Shown piece after piece: positions 9,240-17,525 of a stretch of 64,000 bases of DNA. This DNA comes from Bacillota bacterium. Its GTDB lineage: Bacteria > Bacillota > Clostridia > DSM-8532. Where the stretch lies: assembly GCA_023415825.1 (NCBI GenBank), contig JAEZJF010000022.1, forward strand, positions 248,001 to 312,000, in the 5' to 3' direction. The translations under genes were made by a program, and so were the position numbers. The notes under the pieces were generated by a model that was not told where the DNA came from, did not search any database, and worked only from the letters and a program-made list of their open reading frames with translations. Within the stretch, counting starts at the first letter, position 1. Each line of letters starts with the position of its first letter.

Positions 9240-9267
9240 AAAGAACTGACAAAATGTCTCAGTTCTT
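9240..9267. terminator. Hairpin downstream of secA
   Basis: AAGAACTGA (9241-9249) pairs perfectly with TCAGTTCTT (9259-9267), 9-nt loop. The A tract lies on the 5' side (9234-9240), so a U run exists only for minus-strand transcripts. On the plus strand it can slow or protect the secA transcript but lacks a U run. Confidence 0.5.
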
Positions 9268-9353
9268 AGAAAAAGAGGGTATTACTTGTATACTCTTCTC
9301 CCGTTTTTATGCCGATAATGTCAAAAGGATAATCAGGATTTTGGAGGGGTGTT

Positions 9354-10583
9354 ATGCTAAATATCAGTGAGGAACTATCCCATTTTCAATCTATTGATAT
9401 AGAGAGTGTTGAGCAGAAAATCGGGAATATACCTGAGGACATGAAGAATGCCATCGATTTGTATAACAAGGCTCTGGAAGAAATCGCAAACAAAAATGAA
9501 GATATAGCCATAATTGCCTTAAAGAAAGCCATCGCCATTTATCCGGCATTCTATGAAGCCATGAACCTGATGGGTGTATGCTATAACAGCCTGGATGACT
9601 TCGATTCCGCCCGCCGGATGTTTAGCAAGGTTATTCAAATGGATGACAATGCTATCCGCGCTTCACATTATCTGGACATGATGGATGGGAAAATTCCTCT
9701 GGAGGAGGATAAGAGCAAACCGACCAGACCCAGAGGCAGGTCTAAGTCAAATTCAAAAACAAAGTCCAAATCCAAATCGGTATCTTCTTTCATGGCTTGG
9801 GTAGGGGATGGGCTTTCACCTGAGAACAAGCATCCCTATTATTTAAAATACATATTAGGATTTGTTCTGGGTGCTTTGGTCGTATGTTTTGTCTGGCTCA
9901 TGGTGCCTATGAATAAGCCCCTTGTTATTGATTTCGGAAAGTTTTTTTCCAAGCCGGTGGATGATTCTGGCCAGGTCAAGGCGCTTCAAGCCGATAATCA
10001 GACCCTTAACAGCCGACTTAACGATGCCATGAAGGCTCTTGAAACAGCCAAGGAAACGGAGAAGGATCTTCAGGATCAAATGGCGCAATATGTGAAGTGG
10101 AGTGGGGAATTGCGTGATCTTCAGAATCTTGCAGATGACGGAAAATACAAGGATGTGGTCGTCGCCATAGAGAAAAATCTTGCCGGATTGAATCTGCCGC
10201 CTGACATTGAGTCGGAGATTATAGCGCTTAACAATGCCTGTAAGCCCAAGGCCATACGTCAGTTTTATGACTCTGCCAAGGCAATTTACAATTCCAATGC
10301 GAAGGCTAAAGCACTTGAGGCTTATCAGCAATCGGCCAACGAATACAGAATGGCCATCCGTATTATGGAAGAGCTTCAGGAAAAACCTTCGTACTTGTCG
10401 GAGCTCTATTATTACGGCGGGAAGGCTATAGCCCTGTCTGAATCACCCTCTAAGGAGGAGGCTAATACAGAGGCTGTTCAATGCTTTAAAAAGGTTATTT
10501 CCGCATCACCCGGCTCAAAGCTGGCTTCTTATTCTCAATCCAGAATCAACGAGATAGAAGACGGAAAACCTATTAAGCATTAA
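9354..10583 (+). CDS. TPR-repeat single-pass membrane protein of unknown function
   Basis: 409 residues in five parts: an N-terminal tetratricopeptide region (two repeats, about 30-105), a Lys/Ser-rich linker rich in KSKS motifs (120-143), one transmembrane helix (165-184), a coiled coil (about 213-252) and a C-terminal helical region with further TPR-like helices (about 330-405). The topology is probably cytoplasmic TPR and external coiled coil, since the positive linker precedes the membrane helix. TPR units mediate protein-protein contacts, so it may be a scaffold at the membrane, but no partner is indicated. It starts with ATG 8 nt after GGAGGGG. Downstream at 10709-10740 there is a plus-strand terminator, located inside the next, antisense gene. 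Confidence 0.78.
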   Translation: MLNISEELSHFQSIDIESVEQKIGNIPEDMKNAIDLYNKALEEIANKNEDIAIIALKKAIAIYPAFYEAMNLMGVCYNSLDDFDSARRMFSKVIQMDDNAIRASHYLDMMDGKIPLEEDKSKPTRPRGRSKSNSKTKSKSKSVSSFMAWVGDGLSPENKHPYYLKYILGFVLGALVVCFVWLMVPMNKPLVIDFGKFFSKPVDDSGQVKALQADNQTLNSRLNDAMKALETAKETEKDLQDQMAQYVKWSGELRDLQNLADDGKYKDVVVAIEKNLAGLNLPPDIESEIIALNNACKPKAIRQFYDSAKAIYNSNAKAKALEAYQQSANEYRMAIRIMEELQEKPSYLSELYYYGGKAIALSESPSKEEANTEAVQCFKKVISASPGSKLASYSQSRINEIEDGKPIKH

Positions 10584-10601
10584 TCATTTTTTGAAAATAC
10601 C

Positions 10602-10904
10602 TCATACCAGCTTTCTTGTATCCTCGAACAATGCTTCATCCAGGTATTTGACAGCCAAAACCTTTCCAAAGACCGTTCCTTGTATGGAGATGTTTAGAGT
10701 AAACAAACCAGCCGCCCTTTGAAACGGGGTGGCTTTTTTTATGACAGCCTGAATACCCTTGCGTTTGACCTGGGCATAGACCCGGGTGAATCCGCCGTAG
10801 CCCATGTAAAGAGCTTTTTCATTCCAAGCAATTCCCGAATTCTTGTATTGCAGAAAACCGCTTGCGAAAAAGATAGGTACAACCAGCCATCCCTTATGGT
10901 GCAT
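10602..10904 (-). pseudogene. C-terminal remnant of a YdbT-like bacterial PH-domain (bPH2/DUF304) protein
   Basis: The 100 residues start with a hydrophobic stretch (WLVVPIFFASGFLQY) and continue as one bPH2 domain: GIAWNEKALYMGYGGFTR, then RKGIQAVIKKATPFQRAAGL, then LAVKYLDEAL. In YdbS/YdbT proteins this is the last membrane helix plus the last PH domain of a protein of 400-500 residues. Here only that C-terminal part exists. Its ATG (10904) lies inside the end of the preceding gene, overlapping it by 11 nt, with no Shine-Dalgarno of its own. It may be a decayed gene end left by a deletion, or a short gene translated by coupling. A plus-strand terminator is embedded antisense in it, which also limits its sequence. 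I favour a remnant. Confidence 0.55.
10709..10740 (+). terminator. Rho-independent terminator for the TPR gene, antisense inside the PH-domain remnant
   Basis: AGCCGCCC (10710-10717) pairs with GGGTGGCT (10727-10734), one G-T pair, followed by a run of T residues to 10740. It lies 126 nt past the stop of the TPR gene. Confidence 0.8.
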
Positions 10905-13479
10905 CTTTAAATGTACAGACTGTCTTTTGCGATACGGTGTCGGAAAGCAGCAGCAAAGGTTTAGAGCTTGTGTCGTAAACTCGGATGATGTCCCATAGCT
11001 CAGCCTCGTCGGGCAGAAGGGTGCTTATGGTGTTTTGCAGCCTCTCCAATAGCTCGGGATGGTAGGCTACATCTTTATCATTTTCAAAAATGGCTGCGTA
11101 AAAGATACCTGTTTCCACAAGATCCTGAAAGAAGTGGCTTCCAAAGGACAGCTCGGGCATGTAGCCGGCGCCCTCATAAGAAACCTCACAGATGGCTTTA
11201 ATGGTGCCGATTTCAGCAAATCTGACAGGCACGCCCAGCTCAGGTGATGAGGTTCCCCAACGACCGGGGCCAATCAAGAGCACTGACTTTTCTGATTGCT
11301 TTAAAAACCCGTTAATCTTGCCAATAGCCCGGGCAGTGCGATGCTTGGTATTCATGGGACTCAGATAATAGGCCTTCGGGTCCACAATAACAACTGTATC
11401 AATAGGCTGAAAAATCGATCCCCCCATGGTAGAGCCTTTCATTGACAGCAGAAGGTCGTCTGAAAGAGCTTTAGGAATTTTCACCTTCAGACCAAGACCT
11501 CCGGTTTGAAGAGGCCTGCATTGCAGCAAATTGATGGCAAAATGTCCTTGTTGATCATAATTAATGGTGAACTCAATGTCTACAGGGTAATGATAATGCT
11601 GCTCGACGGTTTTAAGAATTTGCCTTAAATGATCAACCAGAGAGCTGTTCTGAAGAATGCCCTCGCAGGTGGAAAATAGGACATCACGCCTGATTCCGCG
11701 CTCCTGCAAACGGTTCTCGGCATCAATATCATGTTCGAGCATCTGCTTTTTGTACCAATCAGGAAGCCTGGAGGAAAGGTTGTCAAGAGACATGATCTTA
11801 AGGCTGTTGTCCGATATATCCAGAATGTCAACATAACGCTGGGAGAACCGGCTTTTTTCAACACGATTGGCTAAGGGCATCAGACCGGGCTTATCCAACG
11901 AAGCCACCCTGGGGTAATCTCCGTCCGTACGATCCACAGCGCGGGTTCCCAGACCCAGCACAAGTCGAATCAAGCCTGCCTTGGGATCAATTTCCCTGTT
12001 CCAGACATAGGAATTATAGGAATAGCCCACGCCTGCGGCGCACGGCATAAAGATATTGTCAAAGCGTGAACCTGAGACCCTTTGAACAAGAATGGCCATC
12101 TGCTCATCGTTTTGATCAAGCCCCCGCTGCTTCCGGTAAGCAAGGGCCGACTCGTCCATAGCGCTGGCATAAACCTCACGTACAGCTTTTTCAAAGGCGA
12201 TAAAGCGTTCCTCGGGGGTTCCTGTATTCACACAGAAAATGGACTCATACTTTCCTGCGAAAGCGTTTCCAAAGCTGTCCTCCAGAAGACTGCTGGACCG
12301 GACGATAATCGGGCTCTGCCCAAAATACTCGAGAATACGTCTGAACTGTTCTCTGATGCTATCGGGAAAGGCCCCTGTCAAGAGCTTTTCCTTCAGTTCC
12401 TTTGCCGCACTGAAGTAGCCCTCATAAGTCCGTTGCTCAATGCGGAGCTTCCACCATCCGTTCTGGACCAAATAGGTGTAAAAAACATCGGAACCGATAT
12501 AGAAGGAATCATGGGGCTCAAGATGGGTATAAAGATCAGGGCGGCTGTTTTCAAGAATCTTTCTGGCTAACAGCATACCTGTGGTCTTTCCGCCTATGCT
12601 TCCTGATCCTATCATCCTCTGCTTGATCTGAAGAAAATCAGAGAGGGTAAAGTTCGATTGGATGAGATTTGCGAGTTGGGGCTCCCGGCCAATGAGCATA
12701 CGCGAAAGCTTGTTCAAGGTCGCTGAATGGTCCGAAACGCCCGCCTCCTGCTCATGCTTAGCCTTAATAAATATGCGATCCCAGTTATCCAGAGATTGAT
12801 CACTGTGTCCTATACCCTGATGGGACATAAGTGCATAGAATTTGCTGGCGCTTATGCCATCTGTCAAAGGAATGAGAGAGTGGTTGCCGTCATCAAATTT
12901 ATGGGGGAGGAACATGGTCTGGGAGTACCGCTGCCAGACCTTTAAAGGATGGACATACATCTCGCTTCCTGCTCCATAGATATCTAAAAGGAGTTGGGTT
13001 GTTTCCCGTATTCTTGCGATGGTCTCATAGGAGTGGCGGTTTCTTAAAATACCAAAAAAGGCCACAGTATCCAGCTCAAAGAGATAGGGACAAGTGACCC
13101 TGAAAAAGTTACCCATCATAAGGTCGGCGGCCCAGACCGATTGCAGCTCGGAGAGGCAGTCAAAGACATAGAAGGTTTCCCGCCCTTCTTTGGAGATGAT
13201 TTCATTAACCCTTACGGTAAAGCTCTCAAAGCCTGCATCCGGATCAAGCTGACAAATCTTTAAGCCTTCCTGATCAGAAAGAAGGGCATCATGCTCCGCA
13301 AAACGCATATAGACGATGTTTCTCTTCTCTTCTATGGCCTTTGCCACGAAGGGTTTTACAAAGAAAGCGTAGTCAGCCATATCGGAGAGCTGCAATACCA
13401 CATTGTCGCTGAGTCGTATAAAATCCAAAGCCTCATCCAAGCCTGAAAGACCCGAATGAATTCTCTCGAAAGCCGCCAT
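10894..13479 (-). CDS. PEP/pyruvate-binding ATP-grasp protein with a KaiC-like N-terminus lacking a P-loop
   Basis: An 861-residue protein. Residues about 8-200 begin with RIHSGLSGLDEAL, which resembles the opening of KaiC/RecA-type domains, but the following segment (SDNVVLQLSDMADYAF) has no Walker A. Residues about 290-660 are a PPDK/PEP-synthase N-terminal ATP-grasp domain: GSGSIGGKTTGMLLARKIL (about 292-310) and VRSSSLLEDSFGNAFAGKYE (about 390-409) are the ATP-binding signatures. The phosphohistidine swivel domain (GGxTSHAA) and the PEP-binding TIM barrel of real PEP synthases are both missing. Instead there is a conserved-looking end with LLIGPGRWGTSSPELGVPV. Calling it PEP synthase would therefore mislead; an ATP-grasp phosphotransferase or sensor role is more likely. 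It has its own promoter and a poor Shine-Dalgarno (AAGGAG) 8 nt from ATG. Confidence 0.82.
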   Translation of the reverse strand: MAAFERIHSGLSGLDEALDFIRLSDNVVLQLSDMADYAFFVKPFVAKAIEEKRNIVYMRFAEHDALLSDQEGLKICQLDPDAGFESFTVRVNEIISKEGRETFYVFDCLSELQSVWAADLMMGNFFRVTCPYLFELDTVAFFGILRNRHSYETIARIRETTQLLLDIYGAGSEMYVHPLKVWQRYSQTMFLPHKFDDGNHSLIPLTDGISASKFYALMSHQGIGHSDQSLDNWDRIFIKAKHEQEAGVSDHSATLNKLSRMLIGREPQLANLIQSNFTLSDFLQIKQRMIGSGSIGGKTTGMLLARKILENSRPDLYTHLEPHDSFYIGSDVFYTYLVQNGWWKLRIEQRTYEGYFSAAKELKEKLLTGAFPDSIREQFRRILEYFGQSPIIVRSSSLLEDSFGNAFAGKYESIFCVNTGTPEERFIAFEKAVREVYASAMDESALAYRKQRGLDQNDEQMAILVQRVSGSRFDNIFMPCAAGVGYSYNSYVWNREIDPKAGLIRLVLGLGTRAVDRTDGDYPRVASLDKPGLMPLANRVEKSRFSQRYVDILDISDNSLKIMSLDNLSSRLPDWYKKQMLEHDIDAENRLQERGIRRDVLFSTCEGILQNSSLVDHLRQILKTVEQHYHYPVDIEFTINYDQQGHFAINLLQCRPLQTGGLGLKVKIPKALSDDLLLSMKGSTMGGSIFQPIDTVVIVDPKAYYLSPMNTKHRTARAIGKINGFLKQSEKSVLLIGPGRWGTSSPELGVPVRFAEIGTIKAICEVSYEGAGYMPELSFGSHFFQDLVETGIFYAAIFENDKDVAYHPELLERLQNTISTLLPDEAELWDIIRVYDTSSKPLLLLSDTVSQKTVCTFKDAP

Positions 13480-13535
13480 AATCTTTACTCCTTAAACAAC
13501 AGGTGCTGATTATATCTATTATTATTGATAATCAA

Positions 13536-13564
13536 ATTATAGAGATTGTATGACGCCAAGTCAA
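13536..13564 (-). promoter_or_regulatory. Strong sigma-A promoter of the PEP/pyruvate-binding protein gene
   Basis: On the minus strand TTGACT (13564-13559), 17 nt, TATAAT (13541-13536). The -10 is about 57 nt before the start codon. Confidence 0.75.
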
Positions 13565-13581
13565 ATAACAGAAGGCAAGAA

Positions 13582-13614
13582 AAAGCGTGCCAGAACTCAT
13601 TTCTGACACGCTTT
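13582..13614 (-). terminator. Terminator of the lplBC-type transport operon
   Basis: AAAGCGTGCCAGAA (13582-13595) pairs with TTCTGACACGCTTT (13601-13614), 5-nt loop, one G-T. For minus-strand transcripts from the solute-binding-protein gene it is followed by TTTTTC. Confidence 0.88.
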
Positions 13615-13646
13615 CCAAATGTACATGGATACCCTTAAGCTACTTG

Positions 13647-15161
13647 TCACTTCCCTAGAAACGCATTAACCTGTGTCTGTAATTCTTCCTGGATTTTTGA
13701 CAAGCCGGCCTTTTCCATATCGTTATAAATCTTCTTAATTGTTTCTTCCGGCGATGCAGCGCCTGTAAACAGCTCGTTTACATACTTTGCTTGAGCAGCT
13801 TCACATGCGGCGATTTCATTGGCCACTTTTTCTCTATCAAAAGAGAAGCCTAACAAGACTGAGTTCTGAGCTTTAGCGTTCCATTCCTTAACCTTTCCCC
13901 ACATATCCGGTGGATTTGGAGCCTGAGGCCACATGGTAAAGAATGAGGCTTGTGAATATTGTGCAACGCCGTAATCGTCTTTCTTTACGTCATCCTTTGT
14001 AATGGTTCCATCTGCATTTTTAGTATAGTGAACACCTTCAATACCGTAGGCTAAGGTATTTCTCATTACAGGATCAACGTTACATAGCTCAAGATATTTT
14101 ACTGCCTCGGTTTTATATTTTGATCCTGAATATACTGAATTGATTGAACCGAGAATAGTATCGGTGGAGTAAAGAGGGCCGCCCCAAGGCTGAGAAACAA
14201 CAGGCTTACCTGCGTTTGCTCCCCAAATGGCATCGGCACCCGGCCAGCCTTGGCCTGAACCGAGAGGGCTCCATTTAGGAGTTTCTTTAATGGTAGGCGC
14301 ATCAGGGTTTATCAAGCCTTCCTTATACCATTTGTGCAGGTATTTGAAATTCTCAAGTATATCCGGTTGTTCCAATACTCTTACAACTTTTGCGGTTTTG
14401 TCATCAAAACGCACACCCAGATGAACAACTCTGGCGTCGTAATTCATGAATTGTCCGTTCACACCTTCGTCTTTCAGGAAAAATGCATAACGTCCGTCGG
14501 TTATTTCGCCCTTCTTTATTGCATCCTGAATGGTATGCAGGACAGGATCCATTTGAGCAAGGGTTCTTATGTTCTGGTAATCAATCTTATACTTCTCTAC
14601 CAATTCTTTATCCCATACCCAGTACTGAGTTTGTGAAGAGTCCTTGTATGTTGGAACGCCGTAGATTTTGCCTTTGATTTTTGCACCCAGCCATACGCCC
14701 TCAGGAACAAAAGCTTTGAGCTCGGGGGCTTCATTGAGGATGTCGGTAATATCGGCAAAGGAGCCATTGCGGACTGCCGAGCTATAATAATCCGCATTAT
14801 TGAACAGAATATCGAAATACTCTCCGGAGCTTAAGATTGCTTTGGTGCGGTCTCCGTAAACACCCCAGTCAAGGTAGGTGAATTCACATTTTACGCCTAT
14901 TTTTTCTGCCGAATATTCGTTCATCTTTTCAGTTACGGCGGATAAGTCCTTGGGCTGTCCGCCAATTTGGAACCACTTGATTGTCGGGATTTCTTTAGCC
15001 GGAGGAGGAGAACTTTCAGGAGCTTTGGAAGTACCTGCCGGAGTGTTGTCCACCGATGCATCCGGGCCGGAAACGTCCTTGTTGCTTTGACATGCTGTAA
15101 ATGCGGTAAATAGCAGTAATAATGCCAGAACAAGTGAGAAGATTTTCGGAACTTTTCTCAT
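13647..15161 (-). CDS. ABC sugar-transporter solute-binding lipoprotein (LplA-like)
   Basis: A 504-residue extracellular binding protein of the large LplA/YtcQ group of CUT1 oligosaccharide importers. The signal peptide ends in the lipobox TAFTAC, so the mature protein starts at lipid-modified Cys24, followed by a Ser/Pro/Gly-rich linker (about 25-60). The mature domain has the group's typical spacing: SGEYFDILFNNADYYS (about 110-125) and a late GFSFDREKVANEIAACEA helix. It is the last gene of a three-gene minus-strand operon (permease, permease, binding protein); a small hairpin in the 71-nt gap before it may raise its transcript level. The neighbouring GH130 and GH38 genes point to mannose-containing oligosaccharides as ligand, but the ligand is inferred from context only. 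Confidence 0.93.
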   Translation of the reverse strand: MRKVPKIFSLVLALLLLFTAFTACQSNKDVSGPDASVDNTPAGTSKAPESSPPPAKEIPTIKWFQIGGQPKDLSAVTEKMNEYSAEKIGVKCEFTYLDWGVYGDRTKAILSSGEYFDILFNNADYYSSAVRNGSFADITDILNEAPELKAFVPEGVWLGAKIKGKIYGVPTYKDSSQTQYWVWDKELVEKYKIDYQNIRTLAQMDPVLHTIQDAIKKGEITDGRYAFFLKDEGVNGQFMNYDARVVHLGVRFDDKTAKVVRVLEQPDILENFKYLHKWYKEGLINPDAPTIKETPKWSPLGSGQGWPGADAIWGANAGKPVVSQPWGGPLYSTDTILGSINSVYSGSKYKTEAVKYLELCNVDPVMRNTLAYGIEGVHYTKNADGTITKDDVKKDDYGVAQYSQASFFTMWPQAPNPPDMWGKVKEWNAKAQNSVLLGFSFDREKVANEIAACEAAQAKYVNELFTGAASPEETIKKIYNDMEKAGLSKIQEELQTQVNAFLGK

Positions 15162-15192
15162 TTTTAAACCTCCTTATTGATATGTCATATTT

Positions 15193-15215
15193 CACAACGC
15201 TCTTTTGCGTTTGTG
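15193..15215 (-). other. Small intra-operon hairpin between permease and binding-protein genes
   Basis: CACAACGC (15193-15200) pairs with GCGTTTGTG (15207-15215) with one bulged base and a 6-nt loop. Hairpins at this place often stabilise or partially separate the binding-protein message; here that is inference. Confidence 0.4.
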
Positions 15216-15233
15216 GGCGCTTTAAGATATTTT

Positions 15234-16166
15234 TTAACCTTTTATAGAGCCAACTGTGAGCCCGGTTACAAAATACTGCTGGAAGAATGGGTAGGCACAG
15301 GCAATAGGGAATATGATAATGACAACCATGGCCATTCGCATGGATTCTTTCGGCATTCTAGCCGCGTATTCTGCGGCTGAAACGCCCACGGTGGATGCAT
15401 TTTCGCTAAGAACCTCAATATTTCTCTGGATGGACATCAATACGGCCTGCATGGAGTATAAGTTGGAATTGTCTATGTACATCAAAGACAGCCACCAATC
15501 ATTCCAATATCCGAATGCGAGGAACAGGCCTATTGTAGCAAGAAGCGGCAGGGAAACAGGAAGAACAATGCTGAAAAAAATTCTTAACTGTGAAGCTCCG
15601 TCTATTTTTGCGGATTCAATAATAGCGTCATGAATGGATGTCTTGAAAAATGTCTTGCAAATAATAATATTAAAGGATGATACGGTTAGGGGCAGAATCA
15701 GTACCCATAAAGAGTTTCTGATATGAAGCATGGTCGAATAGACATTATAGGTTGCTACAAGCCCCCCGCTGAAGATCATGGGAATGAAAACCATGTAGGT
15801 ATAGAATCTTTTCAATTTATACTGAGGCCTTGATAAAACATAGCCCATTGATGTTGTAAGAAATAATCCTAATAAGGTTCCGCCAACAGTGGTAACTACC
15901 GATATTCCAAAGGCCTTAAGAATGACATCCCTGCTGTCCCAGATATATTTGTAAGCATCCAGGGACCAAGTTTGTGGGATAAAGCTATACCCTTTCATAT
16001 CAATACTGCTCTGACTTGAAAAGGATATAATGATCAGAAAAATAACCGGTATGACGCATATCAGTGAAAGACACAGAAAAACAGCTGAGAATATTATGTT
16101 TGTGGGTTTTGAGACACGATTCATGATATTAATACTTTTTAATCTTATACCATCCGGCCTGCTCAA
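15234..16166 (-). CDS. ABC sugar-transporter permease (LplC/YtcP-like)
   Basis: A 310-residue inner-membrane subunit with six predicted transmembrane helices. The EAA loop reads ESAKIDGASQLRIFFSIVLP (about residues 190-209), the site that docks the ATPase. The sequence opening VIFLIIISFSSQ and the ending QQYFVTGLTVGSIKG are typical of the YtcP/LplC group. The TTG at 16166 is taken as start because GGGAGG lies 7 nt upstream; the alternative ATG 14 codons later has no comparable site. It follows the other permease gene by 12 nt. No ATP-binding subunit is encoded in the operon, so an MsmX-type shared ATPase from elsewhere is expected. Confidence 0.92.
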   Translation of the reverse strand: MSRPDGIRLKSINIMNRVSKPTNIIFSAVFLCLSLICVIPVIFLIIISFSSQSSIDMKGYSFIPQTWSLDAYKYIWDSRDVILKAFGISVVTTVGGTLLGLFLTTSMGYVLSRPQYKLKRFYTYMVFIPMIFSGGLVATYNVYSTMLHIRNSLWVLILPLTVSSFNIIICKTFFKTSIHDAIIESAKIDGASQLRIFFSIVLPVSLPLLATIGLFLAFGYWNDWWLSLMYIDNSNLYSMQAVLMSIQRNIEVLSENASTVGVSAAEYAARMPKESMRMAMVVIIIFPIACAYPFFQQYFVTGLTVGSIKG

Positions 16167-16178
16167 TTTAATGCCTCC

Positions 16179-17111
16179 CTATATGATAGTGCTCTCTTTA
16201 TCAATCTTGCTCACTATCCAATTTGATCCCAAAATCAAAAGCATACCAATTATAGATTGCAGAAATGCCGCAGCAGAAGCCATGTTTGTAATTGTTTGAA
16301 ATCTGAGCATATTGTAAATATAGACATCTATCGTTTGAGTTACTTCATAGAGAGAGTTTGAAGCCCTCGGCACTTGATAAAACAAGCCGAAATCCGAGCG
16401 AACAAGTCCGCCCATGTTTAGAATGAGCATCATGATGACCATATATTTTAAATGGGGGAGCGTAATATAAATCACTTGCTGCCACTTGCTGCCGCCGTCA
16501 ATATAAGCCGCTTCGTAGAGTTCGGTGTCTATGCTGGTGATAGCAGCCAGATAAATAACCATGCCAAACCCCATGGATTTCCAGACATTCAGAAACACCA
16601 AAATAAACGGCCAATATTTCGGTTCCATATACCAGTTGAATGTTTCTTTGCCCAAGGAAGATAAAAACGAATTAACCAGACCCCTATCCGGGCTTAAAAA
16701 GGAGAAAACAAAGTAGGAAACGACTATCCATGATAAAAAGTGGGGCAGAAACATCATTGTCTGGCATGTGTTGCCATATTTTTTACTATGCAGCAAGCTC
16801 ATCATAACAGACAAGGTTACGGGAATGATGAGCCCGAGCAGCAAGAATATGATGCTATACGTCAAAGTCAGCTTCACTACCAGCCAGCCGTCGCTGCCTG
16901 TAAACATGAACTTGAAGTTATCAAACCATACTGTTTTGCTTTCCAATAGGTTATAAAAAAAGCTGCGGCCGGGATTGTGAATTCGATAATCTTTAAAAGC
17001 GATGATAATGCCGAACATGGGCAGGAAGCAAAAAGCTATGTACCAGACTGCAGTAGGAAGAGACAGAAGTGTCAACTCAGTATCATCTCTAGCCCATTTC
17101 TTCTTTCTCAC
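16179..17111 (-). CDS. ABC sugar-transporter permease (LplB-like)
   Basis: First gene of the importer operon, the LplB-type permease with about six transmembrane helices. It opens KKKWARDDTELTLLSLPTAVWYI, the standard LplB beginning, and carries the EAA loop YEAAYIDGGSKWQQVIYITLP (about residues 201-221). The start is set at GTG 17111: AGGTGG (17123-17118) is 6 nt upstream and the protein then matches family N-termini. The frame is open back to a TTG at 17165 but that would add 18 unusual residues and no better ribosome site. Upstream lies a TTGACT/TATTAT promoter and the shared regulatory interval with the divergent GH130 gene. Confidence 0.92.
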   Translation of the reverse strand: MRKKKWARDDTELTLLSLPTAVWYIAFCFLPMFGIIIAFKDYRIHNPGRSFFYNLLESKTVWFDNFKFMFTGSDGWLVVKLTLTYSIIFLLLGLIIPVTLSVMMSLLHSKKYGNTCQTMMFLPHFLSWIVVSYFVFSFLSPDRGLVNSFLSSLGKETFNWYMEPKYWPFILVFLNVWKSMGFGMVIYLAAITSIDTELYEAAYIDGGSKWQQVIYITLPHLKYMVIMMLILNMGGLVRSDFGLFYQVPRASNSLYEVTQTIDVYIYNMLRFQTITNMASAAAFLQSIIGMLLILGSNWIVSKIDKESTII

Positions 17112-17194
17112 TAAAAACCACCTCATTTCTATTGTTCTGCTCAGAAATATAGTCGTTTTGGACAAGAGTAAGGGTTAATGAGCTTTAGAGATAT

Positions 17195-17208
17195 TGTAAA
17201 CGTTAAAA
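17195..17208. promoter_or_regulatory. cre-like/LacI-type site in the leader of the transport operon
   Basis: TGTAAACGTTAAAA matches the catabolite-control consensus TGWNANCGNTNWCA with one mismatch. It lies between the lplB promoter and its start codon, where binding would block elongation. It could equally bind the local LacI-family regulator. Confidence 0.4.
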
Positions 17209-17209
17209 A

Positions 17210-17219
17210 TGTAAACTAA
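17210..17219 (+). promoter_or_regulatory. Left copy of the TGTAAACTAA candidate operator
   Basis: TGTAAACTAA occurs here on the plus strand and again on the minus strand at 17454-17463, one copy near each of the two divergent transcription units. A further TGTAAAC lies 15 nt upstream at 17195. Confidence 0.45.
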
Positions 17220-17266
17220 GTTGTGCAAAAATATTTACTATAATGTTTCAGTGATTTCACATATTC

Positions 17267-17295
17267 ATAATATTACGCCTTTCAAATAAAGTCAA
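17267..17295 (-). promoter_or_regulatory. Promoter of the LplBC-type transport operon
   Basis: On the minus strand TTGACT (17295-17290), 17 nt, TATTAT (17272-17267). This predicts a leader of about 150 nt before the GTG at 17111. Confidence 0.65.
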
Positions 17296-17393
17296 TACCT
17301 TTTTATTAATTTTGAATCACAGACAGCTTGATTCGCATAAACTGCATCAATAAACTATAAAGCGATAAAAGCATTTTTCTGTTAAGATTTTAG

Positions 17394-17421
17394 TTGAAAT
17401 TTGCTTTTTACATGGTATAAT
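17394..17421 (+). promoter_or_regulatory. Promoter of the GH130 gene
   Basis: TTGAAA (17394-17399), 16 nt, TATAAT (17416-17421). The candidate operator at 17454-17463 lies just downstream of the expected start site, a repressor position. Confidence 0.6.
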
Positions 17422-17453
17422 AATAGTAACAATTAGTGTGCAATTTTACGACT

Positions 17454-17463
17454 TTAGTTTACA
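17454..17463 (-). promoter_or_regulatory. Right copy of the TGTAAACTAA candidate operator
   Basis: Reverse complement of the motif at 17210-17219; on the minus strand the match continues with AAG before diverging. It lies about 25 nt downstream of the expected GH130 transcription start. Confidence 0.45.
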
Positions 17464-17525
17464 AAAACTTTACTTATTGTTGTTTGCCTATTTGACTATT
17501 TCACTGAAAAGAAAAGAGGGTCTAT

